Below are positions 1 through 11,779 of a stretch of 64,000 nucleotides of DNA, piece after piece. The notes below the pieces were generated by a model. The model searched no databases, was not told the DNA's origin, and was given only the letters and a program-made list of their open reading frames with translations. Every line of letters starts with the position of its first letter. Within the stretch, counting starts at the first letter, position 1. The position numbers were made by a program, and so were the translations under genes. The DNA is from Xenopus tropicalis (Eukaryota; Chordata; Amphibia; Anura; Pipidae), in NCBI RefSeq assembly GCF_000004195.4, contig NC_030686.2, positions 46,266,961 through 46,330,960 on the forward strand. The letters are read 5' to 3'.

Positions 1-741
1 CAGAGACCAATGGGAATAATGTATAAACCCTATAGAGCGCTGCAGAATGTGCTGTCAGTGTATAAATAATTATACTTGTGCATGTAAATCAGTGCAAACT
101 GGGTATAATTGTAGCTGCATTGTGCTTTCCTACATATACGCTGCTGAATGACCCTTAAGAGGCTGCTAATTGTCCCATCTCCCCGCGGGGCGGATACGTG
201 CCTCTCACAGCCCTGACTCATATAAACTGTGTATTGATTGAATGCAGCTTTTCCAAGATTTCTCTAAAGATTCACTAACTCTGAGGCTGACACTCTCTTT
301 TCTCTCTCATATTAAAGATGTGCTAAGCCAATACATGTACAGTATATATACACACACACATATCATCATTTCTCAGTTTGGCACCGTGGGGCCCTACGTC
401 CCGCAGTGGGTATGGCCGTAGCTCTGCAGGGACCCCCCAATGTATAGATTCAGCAGCACCGAGCAGCTAATTGGGAGCCTGGTGATTGGAGCGGAAGCGC
501 TTGCACTGCTGGTATATCTTAAAGAGGCAAAGATCTTTCTTATGGGAATTAAGGGGGTGGGATACCCATATAGGTTACTCTGTATATAAGGAGCCATAGC
601 GGCGCCCATTGAATTTGCCCAAAAACTCAGCACTATTTTAATACAATTTTAACCTTTTCTTACCTTCTAACACTTTCTAACCTTTATCTTTTTTTACAGT
701 GAGGGAAACTGTTTCTTCTTTTTGTGTATTATGTGACCCTT
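1..741. other. Gene-free unique DNA
   Basis: No coding region, RNA gene or clear mobile element is visible. There is a short TA/CA dinucleotide tract near 341-362. Reading frames here are short and have no recognisable domain or splice context. Confidence 0.4.
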
Positions 742-1646
742 CAGGTCTGGACTGGGAGTCAAAATAGGTCCTGGCATTCCAAGTACCCAGAGGCCCAAAC
801 ATCCCCCCCAGCCCAATAAATAGTGACTGTCTATGGCATCTTACAGCAGCCCCTCTGGCATTCCAAGTACCCAGAGGCACAAACATCCCCCCCAGCCCAA
901 TAAATAGTGACTATGGCACCTTACAGCCCCCCTGGCATTCCCAGTACCCAGAGGCACAAACAGCCCCCCAGCCCAATAAATAGTGACTGTCTGTGGCACC
1001 TTACAGCCCCCCTGGCATTCCCAGTACCCAGAGGCACAAACAGCCCCCCCCCCAGCCCAATAAATAGTGACTGTCTATGGCATCTTACAGCAGCCCCTCT
1101 GGCATTCCAAGTACCCAGAGGCACAAACATCCCCCCCAGCCCAATAAATAGTGACTATGGCACCTTACAGCAGCCCCCCCTGGCATTTGCCTGAACCGAC
1201 AGATTGCCAGTCTGGGCCTGGGTCCTGGCATTCCCAGTACCCAGAGGCCCAAACAGCCCCCCCAGCCCAATAAATAGTGAGTGTCTATGGCACCTTACAG
1301 CAGCCCCTCTGGCATTTGCCTGAACCCACAGATTGCCAGTCTGGGCCTGGGTCCTGGCATTCCCAGTACCCAGAGGCCCAAACAGCCCCCCCCCAGCCCA
1401 ATAAATAGTGACTGTCTATGGCATTTTACAGCAGCCCCTCTGGCATTTCCAAGAGCCCACAGCCAGGGTTGGACTGGGGTGTGCAGGGCCCACCAGGGCT
1501 GCCACCCCTGGGAACCCCCACATTTCCCCATTATACTTATCTTCAGCATGATTGGGGGAGGGATATCAACAGGGGAGCGCTGGCTTTTTCCCCAGTGTCC
1601 TGCTGGCCCAGTCCAACCCGGCCCACAGATTGCCAGTCCGGGCTGG
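742..1646 (+). mobile_element. hAT-like short element carrying a ~124-bp tandem repeat, copy 1
   Basis: The left end begins CAGGTCTGGACTGGGAGTC, matching the ends of the two better copies at 25735-26260 and 44934-45324. Inside are several partial and full units of about 124 bp: a run CAGCCCAATAAATAGTGACT, then a TTACAGCAGCCCC block, then a CAGATTGCCAGTCTGGGCC block and a CCCAGAGGCCCAAAC block. This copy is rearranged: some units lack the middle part, and a second small inverted-repeat element (1466-1619) interrupts the last unit. No target duplication could be matched at its ends, unlike the copy at 25.7 kb. The hAT assignment rests on that other copy. Confidence 0.6.
1466..1619. mobile_element. 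154-bp terminal-inverted-repeat element nested in the 124-bp repeat
   Basis: The ends are a perfect 13-bp inverted repeat, GGGTTGGACTGGG on the left and CCCAGTCCAACCC on the right. It interrupts a repeat unit that resumes at about 1620 with CCCACAGATTGCCAG. No open frame is present, so it would be non-autonomous. The superfamily is not determined, and no clean target duplication is seen. Confidence 0.55.
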
Positions 1647-2312
1647 TGTGGAACCATTCCTGTCTCTTCCTTTCTTCCCTCTCCCTTTCTCATTGCAGCT
1701 TCTGCTCCTTTGTCTCTGCTTTTCTATTTATTTTTTGTGCACATGTATTTTTAATCCTACCTGCAGACTAATAGGGGCTTCTGGGATAGCGTGGAGGACA
1801 GACGGGTGGAGCGGGGAGCTCTGTGACTTTGATACCGCAGAAGTGAGTAAATAAAGGAATAATTAAATCATGGCCGATCTGACCCAGTTCTGGATGGAGA
1901 GGCTGAGGAATTCCCAAGCACCACAAGGTTTATCTGCTTAGATGGTAGGGCTCCTATAAAGCAATATCCGCTCATTTACAGCACGCAGTAGTACGGCCCG
2001 CTGTCTGCAGTAAATGAGGGCTCGTTAAGGAAAATGAAACTTCAGGGTTAAACTAATGTGTGTGTGTTGTGCCTGTGTGGCTGTGTTTGTTACAGAAGGG
2101 GATATGAATATATGTGGGGGTAACAGGTGGCCAACATGGGAACACTAACATACTCATCTATATGGATACGGCTGCATTCATCTGCCATTCATACACACTG
2201 GCTTCTCTGTCACTCAGAGCACATTATACCTTGTGTGTAACATGCATTTATATATATAATTATAACTGGATACTTGTTTGTTGGAATATTTGCACTTAAA
2301 CAATATTTTTCT
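1647..2312. other. Gene-free unique DNA
   Basis: Unique sequence with a pyrimidine-rich stretch near 1665-1750. Nothing recognisable as a gene or element. Confidence 0.35.
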
Positions 2313-2757
2313 AGCTAGAATCTCAGCCATAAAGCAGGGCAGGACTGCTGCTTACAATGGGGGGATCAGATAGGATCTGTGCCACTGTGACAGAATGCTC
2401 TGTTATACAGATAGCTAGAATCTCAGCCATAAAGCAGGGCAGGACTGCTGCTTACAATGGGGGGGGATCAGATAGGATCTGTGCCACTGTGACAGAATGC
2501 TCTGTTATACAGATAGCTAGAATCTCAGCCATAAAGCAGGGCAGGACTGCTGCTTACAATGGGGGGGATCAGATAGGATCTGTGCCACTGTGACAGAATG
2601 CTCTGTTATACAGATAGCTAGAATCTCAGCCATAAAGCAGGGCAGGACTGCTGCTTACAATGGGGGGATCAGATAGGATCTGTGCCACTGTGACAGAATG
2701 CTCTGTTATACAGATAGCTAGAATCTCAGCCATAAAGCAGGGCAGGGCTGCTGCTTA
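2313..2757 (+). repeat. 100-bp tandem array, about 4.4 copies
   Basis: Units begin AGCTAGAATCTCAGCCATAA and recur every 100-102 bp; the length changes lie in the G-run after ACAATGG. The same monomer occurs on the opposite strand at 23191-24362. No recognisable element ends flank the array. Confidence 0.9.
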
Positions 2758-3800
2758 GTTTTTCCTGCCATGGATACCAATTTACAAAGCCACGAATGTC
2801 ACACCACTTCCCTTTCTGGGGAATGTAACACAATAGGAGGCTTAAAGAAGTTGTGGCCATTGTGACCATGTCCCCAATTACAACCACTGGCTCGTACTGT
2901 AGGGCTGTGACTCCCAACATGAGCAAGGGTTTCTTTGCATCAGGAACAGAACGTTAGCCTGAGGGCCTGAGAATTAAGTATTTTTAAAAATTATAAATTA
3001 TTTTATCATAATGACATAACCCCAAACAGATGATAGAAAGGTCTGTTGATGAATGGGTTAATGCCGGCATTCTGTGCGGTTATGTTCGTGGGTGAAGGAT
3101 ATCAATAGCAACACCGTCCCCATTAATTAGTCGGCGGTTAGATCGCTGATTGGGAAATAAAGGGGAAAACAACAATGTAAATCAATAAGGTAACCTGAAG
3201 CTCCGCATTGTGGTTGAAGCTCTTGCAGGAGATTTATGACCCGTGACACTTTGTATCTAATAGACTCCTGTTATTCTCAGGCAGGGGATAATGGCGAGCA
3301 AATATTCTCCGGCAAGCGTAATTACGGCAGCGGCATTTTGTGTTTCATGAATGGGAGGCTCACCTTTAGCAGGAACCCATCGATTGTTTGTGTCTCTTCC
3401 CCTTGATATTGTCCTAATTGGCTTTATTATATGGGCACTGTCAGAACACAGGCATTATAGCTGCTCCATTGCACAGCATTCCTGGGGGAGAGAGCCCCTA
3501 CTAACCTCAGTATGAGTTCCATGCATGCCAGCACGCTGCCTGTGTGTCTGTGGGCTACTGTAGCCCCCTCTCTAATGGCCCGGCCTGCGTCCACTTCACT
3601 TCATCTTCAAGAAAGAAATTCCTTCCTATAGAAAAAATTCTGTGCAGAGATATTTCTCTCTAATTATTGGAGCTGATGTGGTGAAGTCTAGCGAATGGGG
3701 GATGTATGAAAACTGAGTGGAGGGGAATAGAGATACTCTTGTTGGGGGGGTATGAGAGCGAACAGGAGTAAAGTGCAGTACAGAGGAACAGTGATATGCA
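2758..3800. other. Gene-free DNA with a possible conserved non-coding island
   Basis: No coding exon is supported. The stretch 3050-3420 is unique, moderately AT-rich and free of simple repeats, with homeodomain-type TAATTA cores such as CCATTAATTAGTC near 3119. This composition is typical of conserved non-coding elements, but conservation cannot be tested from one sequence. Confidence 0.35.
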
Positions 3801-6632
3801 AGGGGAATAGAGGAGAGTACGGGCATTAAGGAGAGTGGGGAGGAATAAGGGAATGGGGGAGAGTAGGGCATTAAGGAGAGTGGAGAGGAACAAGGGAATG
3901 GGGAGAGTAGGGCATTAAGGAGAGTGGAGAGGAACAAGGGAATGGGGGAGAGTAGGGCATTAAGGAGAGTGGAGAGGAAGAAGGGAATGGGGGAGAGTAG
4001 GGCATTAAGGAGAGTGGAGAGGAACAAGGGAATGGGGGAGAGTAGGGCATTAAGGAGAGTGGAGAGGAACAAGGGAATGGGGGAGAGTAGGGCATTAAGG
4101 AGAGTGGAGAGGAACAAGGGAATGGGGGAGAGTAGGGCATTAAGGAGAGTGGAAAGGAACAAGGGAATGGGGGAGAGTAGGGCATTAAGGAGAGTGGGGA
4201 GGAATAAGGGAATGGGGGAGAGTAGGGCATTAAGGAGAGTGGAGAGGAACAAGGGAATGGGGAGAGTAGGGCATTAAGGAGAGTGGGGATGAATAAGGGA
4301 ATGGGGGAGAGTAGGGCATTAAGGAGAGTGGAGAGGAACAAGGGAATGGGGGAGAGTAGGGCATTAAGGAGAGTGGAGAGGAAGAAGGGAATGGGGGAGA
4401 GTAGGGCATTAAGGAGAGTGGAGAGGAACAAGGGAATGGGGGAGAGTAGGGCATTAAGGAGAGTGGAGAGGAAGAAGGGAATGGGGGAGAGTAGGGCATT
4501 AAGGAGAGTGGAGAGGAAGAAGGGAATTGGGGAGAGTAGGGCATTAAGGAGAGTGGAGAGGAACAAGGGAATGGGGGAGAGTGTGGGCATTAAGGAGAGT
4601 GGAGAGGAACAAGGGAATGGGGGAGAGTAGGGCATTAAGGAGAGTGGGGAGGAATAAGGGAATGGGGGAGAGTAGGGCATTAAAGGAGAGTGGGGAGGAA
4701 TAAGGGAATGGGGGAGAGTAGGGCATTAAGGAGAGTGGAGAGGAAGAAGGGAATGGGGGAGAGTAGGGCATTAAGGAGAGTGGAAGGAAGAAGGAATGGG
4801 GGAGAGTAGGGCATTAAGGAGAGTGGAGAGGAACAAGGGAATGGGGGAGAGTGTGGGCATTAAGGAGAGTGCAAAGGGAAGCAAGGGAATGGGGGAGAGT
4901 AGGGCATTAAGGAGAGTGGGGAGGAATTAAGGGAATGGGGGGAGAGTAGGGCATTAAGGAGAGTGGCAGAGGGAACAAGGAATGGGGGAGAGTAGGGCAT
5001 TAAGGAGAGTGGAGAGGAACAAGGGAATGGGGGAGAGTAGGGCATTAAGGAGAGTGGGGAGGAATAAGGGAATGGGGGAGAGTAGGGCATTAAGGAGAGT
5101 GGAGAGGAACAAGGGAATGGGGGAGAGTAGGGCATTAAGGAGAGTGGAGAGGAACAAGGGAATGGGGGAGAGTAGGGCATTAAGGAGAGTGGAGAGGAAG
5201 AAGGGGAATGGGGGAGAGTAGGGCATTAAGGAGAGTGGAGAGGAACAGGGAATGGGGGAGAGTAGGGCATTAAGGAGAGTGGAGAGGAAGAAGGGAATGG
5301 GGGAGAGTAGGGCATTAAGGAGAGTGGAGAGGAACAAGGGAATGGGGGAGAGTGTGGGCATTAAGGAGAGTGGAGAGGAACAAGGGAATGGGGGAGAGTA
5401 GGGCATTAAGGAGAGTGGAGAGGAAGAAGGGAATGGGGGAGAGTAGGGCATTAAGGAGAGTGGAGAGGAAGAAGGGAATGGGGGAGAGTAGGGCATTAAG
5501 GAGAGTGGAGAGGAAGAAGGGAATGGGGGAGAGTAGGGCATTAAGGAGAGTGGAGAGGAACAAGGGAATGGGGGAGAGTAGGGCATTAAGGAGAGTGGAG
5601 AGGAAGAAGGGAATGGGGGAGAGTAGGGCATTAAGGAGAGTGGAGAGGAACAAGGGAATGGGGGAGAGTAGGGCATTAAGGAGAGTGGAGAGGAAGAAGG
5701 GAATGGGGGAGAGTAGGGCATTAAGGAGAGTGGAGAGGAACAAGGGAATGGGGGAGAGTGTGGGCATTAAGGAGAGTGGAGAGGAACAAGGGAATGGGGG
5801 AGAGTAGGGCATTAAGGAGAGTGGAGAGGAAGAAGGGAATGGGGGAGAGTAGGGCATTAAGGAGAGTGGAGAGAAGAAGGGAATGGGGGAGAGTAGGGCA
5901 TTAAGGAGAGTGGAGAGGAACAAGGGAATGGGGGAGAGTGTGGGCATTAAGGAGAGTGGAAAGGAACAAGGGAATGGGGGAGAGTAGGGCATTAAGGAGA
6001 GTGGGGAGGAATAAGGGAATGGGGGAGAGTAGGGCATTAAGGAGAGTGGAGAGGAACAAGGGAATGGGGGAGAGTAGGGCATTAAGGAGAGTGGGGAGGA
6101 ATAAGGGAATGGGGGAGAGTAGGGCATTAAGGAGAGTGGAGAGGAACAAGGGAATGGGGGAGAGTAGGGCATTAAGGAGAGTGGGGAGGAATAAGGGAAT
6201 GGGGGAGAGTAGGGCATTAAGGAGAGTGGAAAGGAACAAGGGAATGGGGAGAGTAGGGCATTAAGGAGAGTGGGGAGGAATAAGGGAATGGGGGAGAGTA
6301 GGGCATTAAGGAGAGTGGAGAGGACAAGGGAATGGGGGAGAGTAGGGCATTAAGGAGAGTGGGGAGGAATAAGGGAATGGGGGAGAGTAGGGCATTAAGG
6401 AGAGTGGAGAGGAACAAGGGAATGGGGGAGAGTAGGGCACTAAGGAGAGTGGAGAGGAACAAGGGAATGGGGGAGAGTAGGGCATTAAGGAGAGTGGAAA
6501 GGAAGAAGGGAATGGGGGAGAGTAGGGCATTAAGGAGAGTGGAGAGGAAGAAGGGAATGGGGGAGAGTAGGGCATTAAGGAGAGTGGAGAGGAAGAAGGG
6601 AATGGGAGAGTAGGGCATTAGGGACAAGGGAA
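3801..6632 (+). repeat. 45-bp purine-rich minisatellite, about 63 copies
   Basis: The unit contains GGGAATGGGGGAGAGTAGGG followed by CATTAAGGAGAGTGGAGAGG and AACAA. Variants alternate GGAACAAG, GGAAGAAG and GGAATAAG, and occasional copies read GTGTGGGCATT. The + strand is strongly purine-biased. Because 45 is a multiple of three and the monomer lacks stops in several frames, long frames run through on both strands; they are by-products. Copies near 4780-4990 carry scattered single-base indels. Confidence 0.95.
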
Positions 6633-7588
6633 TCAGATGTGAAGACGCATTGTTTAATAAGGAACCACCTGTGCATCAGATATCTTTATCTATGTTTTCC
6701 TACCAAAGCTGATCTTCACATAGTAATGCCCGATAGCTGCTCCAGGTTTGTATAATATAATGGTGTCATGGCCAGCTGGGCACTTTGTGTCAGTAATGCT
6801 CTGTGGGTTATTCATGCCTCCTTGCTCAGTGCTCTGCTTATACAAATGGCTATTGGTTGGTATTACTTATATTAAAAGAGCTATAGATTCATGGGAGAAA
6901 AGGCTAATCCTTCCCATCAGTAAAGCCACATATACACAATGCGGTACAGCTGTGGCCCCCAGTACCCACACATATATAGAAGAATGAATAACCAGCGACT
7001 GAACTCATTACAGCAACGGGGCATTGTATAGCAAAGCTGGCCAAGCTGGATTGTTTCATTAGGGGGATATGATTTCTATGGGTGAATCTAAAAGGGAACC
7101 ATTCAATAAACTCTCCCATACCTTATTGCCCAGTAGGGCAGGGAACACAAGGACGTCCCTTGAGATTAGAACAAGGGCTGTTTTATTATCTTTAAGGTGC
7201 CGAAGGGTATGTTTTACAGCAAGAGCTATGGAGCTGAGGAATTCTTCCCATGGGTCGGTTCCACTGACGGACACATAAAGTAGTTACAAAAAAGGCTAAG
7301 ATGCCGTTTTAGCGAATGAGAAAATGACTTCTGGTCCCAGTACTTACAGCACAAGGTTGTTGTAGGACAAGTCCATTTGTTGTTTGAGGGTTGCTAAGTA
7401 TGGGGTAAGTATGTGCTTTATTTCAGCCCCGCCATCAAGCCGGACTAGTAGGCTGTTCCCTAGTTACGTGCTTGTGTGACCTTCTGAAATATTTTGGTAA
7501 ACTAGTCTTCAAAGGGTTAAAGACTTACTAACTACCTATGTGTAAAGGCTGAACCAATGAGGACACATAAACACATAAACAAAGTAAT
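6633..7588. other. Gene-free unique DNA
   Basis: Mostly unique sequence. Overlapping short open frames near 6748-7278 occur on both strands with no domain or splice support. Confidence 0.35.
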
Positions 7589-8182
7589 GTAGGGTTGCCA
7601 CCTGGCCAGTATTTCCCCGGCCTAGCCTGTAATATACTAGCCAGAGCCGGAGCCGGTTTTACTGTCAATGTAGCTACCGGTAAATTTGTAATACCTTGCC
7701 CTTTGCCCCCAGCTCACCTCCAACCCACCCCCAGCCAGTCTCCTATGCTCCCTTTCTAGCCCGCCCTCATACTATTTCCCTTCGAATGCTTCCCAATTAC
7801 TTTATGCCCCACCCTCATAAATGTCATTGCCCTGCCCTCGGCCCGCCCCACACCCAGCCCGCCTCCTATCCCCTCTCCCAACTCCCTTTCTAGCCCGCCC
7901 ACAAACTATTTCCCCTCAAATGTGGCCCACTGACTTTATGCCCCACCCCCATAAATGTCATTGCCCTGCCCTCGGCCCGCCCCTGCCCCACCCCCAGCCC
8001 GCCTCCTATCCCCTCTGCCATCTCCCTTTCTAGCCCGCCCTCAAACTATTTCCCCTCAAATGCGGCCCACTGACTTTATGCCCCACTGACATCATTGCTC
8101 CACCCCTGACATCATGGGCCTATCCCCATTGACCCTCCCCTGCTCTGGCCACTAAGAAGAAGCCTGAAAGGGGCCAACCCTA
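7589..8182. mobile_element. Probable non-autonomous element with TA ends and internal 134-140-bp tandem repeat
   Basis: It starts TAGGGTTGCCACCTGGCC and ends GGGGCCAACCCTA, giving a short inverted repeat (GGGTTG) next to a TA on each side. The interior holds about 2.5 copies of a C-rich unit, recognised by CCCTTTCTAGCCCGCCC at about 7750, 7884 and 8024. No protein is encoded. The ends are weak, so the exact limits are uncertain. Confidence 0.45.
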
Positions 8183-8222
8183 TAGAAAGGGGTTCTTTAC
8201 CCCAAGGGCGGTCAGGTTACTG

Positions 8223-8504
8223 CAGGGACCCCAACCTTTTTTACCTGTGAGTCACATTCAAATGTAAAAAGACTTGGGGAACAACACAAGCAAAAAACAT
8301 GTTCCTGAGGGAGCCAAATAAGGGCTGTGATTGGCTATTTGGTAGCCCCTATATGGACTGGCTCTAATGGCAGAACATGTGGTTTTTATGCAACCAAAAC
8401 TTGCCAATAATTAAAAAATAAGCACCAGTTTGAGGCCACTGAGAGCAACACCCAAGGGGTCGGGGAGCAACATGGTGCCCGGAGCCACTGGTTGGGGATC
8501 ACTG
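8223..8504. mobile_element. hAT-type MITE with 8-bp target duplication
   Basis: The ends are CAGGGACCCCAACC and GGTTGGGGATCACTG, an imperfect inverted repeat. They are flanked by GGTTACTG (8215-8222) and GGTTACGG (8505-8512), a 7-of-8 duplication of the length typical of hAT transposons. It is the same family as the copy at 17294-17601 and has no coding capacity. Confidence 0.8.
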
Positions 8505-8512
8505 GGTTACGG

Positions 8513-9040
8513 CCTTCACTAACGAGAAAGCGATGAGTGATTAAAAACTGACTGGATATAGTTATCACTGTATTAGTTATCTAGTGAGTTAAAGAGCTGT
8601 TGCTATCATTGGGGAATATATAACAATAACACAGCTATTTGTGTCCCTTTCATATTTCCATGTTGGGTGTATTTGTGAATAGCACTGAATAAAACTTAGG
8701 AACAGAGAAGAATCTGTCATCTCGGGTTTTTGTTCTTCTCCATTCATTATCTCACTTATCTGTTCCTTTCTTTTGTGTCTCTCCTCTCATTTCTTCTTTT
8801 TAGTAAGTGGTTTTCTTCCATTGTTCATTAGGCCACAATTCTAAAAGAGAGTGCGTACATATTCCTGTCCCTCAAGCCAATGCATTATATTGCAGGAACA
8901 GTCTGGCCAAGGAACCTTTCAGCGGGGATGTATTCTGTTATGTTTAGCTCTTGTTTTAATAACCAGTGCAAACATATTCTTGCAGATTGTTAAGGCAGAG
9001 CTGTGCTTAGTAATATCAATGGCATAGAAAAATGGTAGCA
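8513..9040. other. Gene-free unique DNA
   Basis: AT-rich unique sequence with a CT-rich tract at 8750-8815. No gene signal seen. Confidence 0.35.
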
Positions 9041-10816
9041 GCCTCTGGGAAGGGACTGGGGCTGTGGGATAGCAGGTATAGTAGGGAGAGATGGTGCCTA
9101 TAGTAGCAGTGGGGGGATAATAGCCTCTGGGAAGGGACTGGGGCTGTGGGATAGCAGGTATAGTAGGGAGAGATGGTGCCTATAGTAGCAGTGGGGGGAT
9201 AATAGCCTCTGGGAAGGGACTGGGGCTGTGGGATAGCAGGTATAGTAGGGAGAGATGGTGCCTTTAGTAGCAGTGGGGGGATAATAGCCTCTGGGAAGGG
9301 ACTGGGGCTGTGGGATAGCAGGTATAGTAGGGAGAGATGGTGCCTATAGTAGCAGTGGGGGGATAATAGCCTCTGGGAAGGGACTGGAGCTGTGGGATAG
9401 CAGGTATAGTAGGGAGAGATGGTGCCTATAGTAGCAGTGGGGGATAATAGCCTCTGGGAAGGGACTGGGGCTGTGGGATAGCAGGTATAGTAGGGAGAGA
9501 TGGTGCCTATAGTAGCAGTGGGGATAATAGCCTCTGGGAAGGGACTGGGGCTGTGGGATAGCAGGTATAGTAGGGAGAGATGGTGCCTATAGTAGCAGTG
9601 GGGGGATAATAGCCTCTGGGAAGGGACTGGGGCTGTGGGATAGCAGGTATAGTAGGGAGAGATGGTGCCTATAGTAACAGTGGGGGGATAATAGCCTCTG
9701 GGAAGGGACTGGGGCTGGGGGATAGCAGGTATAGTAGGGAGAGATGGTGCCTATAGTAGCAGTGGGGGGATAATAGCCTCTGGGAAGGGACTGGGGCTGT
9801 GGGATAGCAGGTATAGTAGGGAGAGATGGTGCCTATAGTAGCAGTGGGGGGATAATAGCCTCTGGGAAGGGACTGGGGCTGTGGGATAGCAGGTATAGTA
9901 GGGAGAGATGGTGCCTATAGTAGCAGTGGGGGGATAATAGCCTCTGGGAAGGGACTGGGGCTGTGGGATAGCAGGTATAGTAGGGAGAGATGGTGCCTAT
10001 AGTAGCAGTGGGGGATAATAGCCTCTGGGAAGGGACTGGGGCTGTGGGATAGCAGGTATAGTAGGGAGAGATGGTGCCTATAGTAGCAGTGGGGATAATA
10101 GCCTCTGGGAAGGGACTGGGGCTGTGGGATAGCAGGTATAGTAGGGAGAGATGGTGCCTATAAGTAGCAGTGGGGGATAATAGCCTCTGGGAAGGGACTG
10201 GGGCTGTGGGATAGCAGGTATAGTAGGGAGAGATGGTGCCTATAGTGGCAGTGGGGGGATAATAGCCTCTGGGAAGGGACTGGGGCTGTGGGATAGCAGG
10301 TATAGTAGGGAGAGATGGTGCTTATAGTAGCAGTGGGATAATAGCCTCTGGGAAGGGACTGGGGCTATGGGATAGCAGGTATAGTAGGGAGAGATGGTGC
10401 CTATAGTAGCAGTGGGGGGATAATAACCTCTGGGAAGGGACTGGGGCTGTGGGATAGCAGGTATAGTAGGGAGAGATGGTGCCTATAGTAGCAGTGGGGG
10501 GATAATAGCCTCTGGGAAGGGACTGGGGCTGTGGGATAGCAGGTATAGTAGGGAGAGATGGTGCCTATAGTAACAGTGGGGGGATAATAGCCTCTGGGAA
10601 GGGACTGGGGCTGTGGGATAGCAGGTATAGTAGGGAGAGATGGTGCCTATAGTAGCAGTGGGGGGATAATAGTCTCTGGGAAGGGACTGTGGCTGTGGGA
10701 TAGCAGGTATAGTAGGGAGAGATGGTGCCTATAGTAGCAGTGGGGGGATAATAGTCTCTGGGAAGGGACTGGGGCTGTGGGATAGCAGGTATAGTAGGGA
10801 GAGATGGTGCCTATAG
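9041..10816 (+). repeat. 82-bp minisatellite, about 21.6 copies
   Basis: The unit starts GCCTCTGGGAAGGGACTGGG and contains GATAGCAGGTATAGTAGGGA and GATGGTGCCTATAGTAGCAG, followed by a variable G-run and ATAATA. Copies are nearly identical; length changes are mostly in the G-run (4-6 G). The reverse complement of the same monomer forms a shorter array at 61082-61551. Confidence 0.95.
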
Positions 10817-11779
10817 AGGGAATGCAATGAGACAATAAAGGAGCCCATTTATTCTTTCAGTACAACTATAACATTGCTGCCCCATATGTTCCAATGTTCC
10901 AAGCAGCGCTCAGCAATTTGCACTACAGAAGCAGCTTCCTGCGTCACTGGGAGAGTTGGGCGAGGGTAAAGCCAGGGGAGGCAGTTACCTGTTTGCTGAC
11001 AGTTACTCAGCGGGGGCGAGGGAACAAGGCGTTACGGCAGCAGCACCCAAGGTTACCCTGAATATAGAATGCACAGAAGGCAGGAGAGGGACAGTTGGTG
11101 GGGTGAGATCAGGACAGATGGGGGAACTTGCTTCCTGTCATGTCATTTCCTATTTTATACAGAAATATCCAGATAATTGTAATCAGCAGCTGCGGCTCCT
11201 TACACCGTGTTCCTTTGTCTCTTTGGCAGCAAATCTGCATTTCCTGTAACAAATTACTTTCTAAATGGGACCGAGCACATCCCGTTAACTCTTGTGTTTC
11301 CAAAGGCCCGGCAACCACACCGACACCTGGTGGAAGGGACAAAGCAGGAACAGTTACAGGAAGGGGTTAAACAGCACAGGTGCCCCCCAGTTTCCATGGA
11401 TAGCCCCCAGTTTTGATTATTAAGGCCGTATTGCTTGTATTACTGAAGGTGCCCCAGACTGCTCGGGTCCCACTGCCAGTGGCAGAATTGCAAATAGACT
11501 GTATTTGATGCCGCTGAAGATATTATCCGGAGAATCTGCCCGGGGTCCCGGGGTCATTCAATAATGATGCGGGGGATTCGCTCTTTTCTTTAGTGGTGGA
11601 GTCGATCTGTAGCTTTGCTGCGTAACCTTCTGGCCCTGCGCCTCCAGCCATCAAATATTCCGGAAAGGAATGACTTCTAATGTGCCCTGGTAATGAAGGG
11701 ATTCCCAGATGGTGTCGGTGCTGCCCAAACAGCCACATAGCAACACAAGCAACCAGTGGTGTAACTATAGAGGGAGCAG
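10817..11779. other. Gene-free DNA
   Basis: Unique sequence between two arrays. The 11510-11690 stretch is low in repeats and could be a non-coding conserved element. No exon with convincing splice sites was found. Confidence 0.35.

Noticed and set aside
3626..6627. Several 100-300-codon frames on both strands
   Set aside because: They follow the 45-bp array exactly, are open on both strands at once, and encode only the repeated unit.
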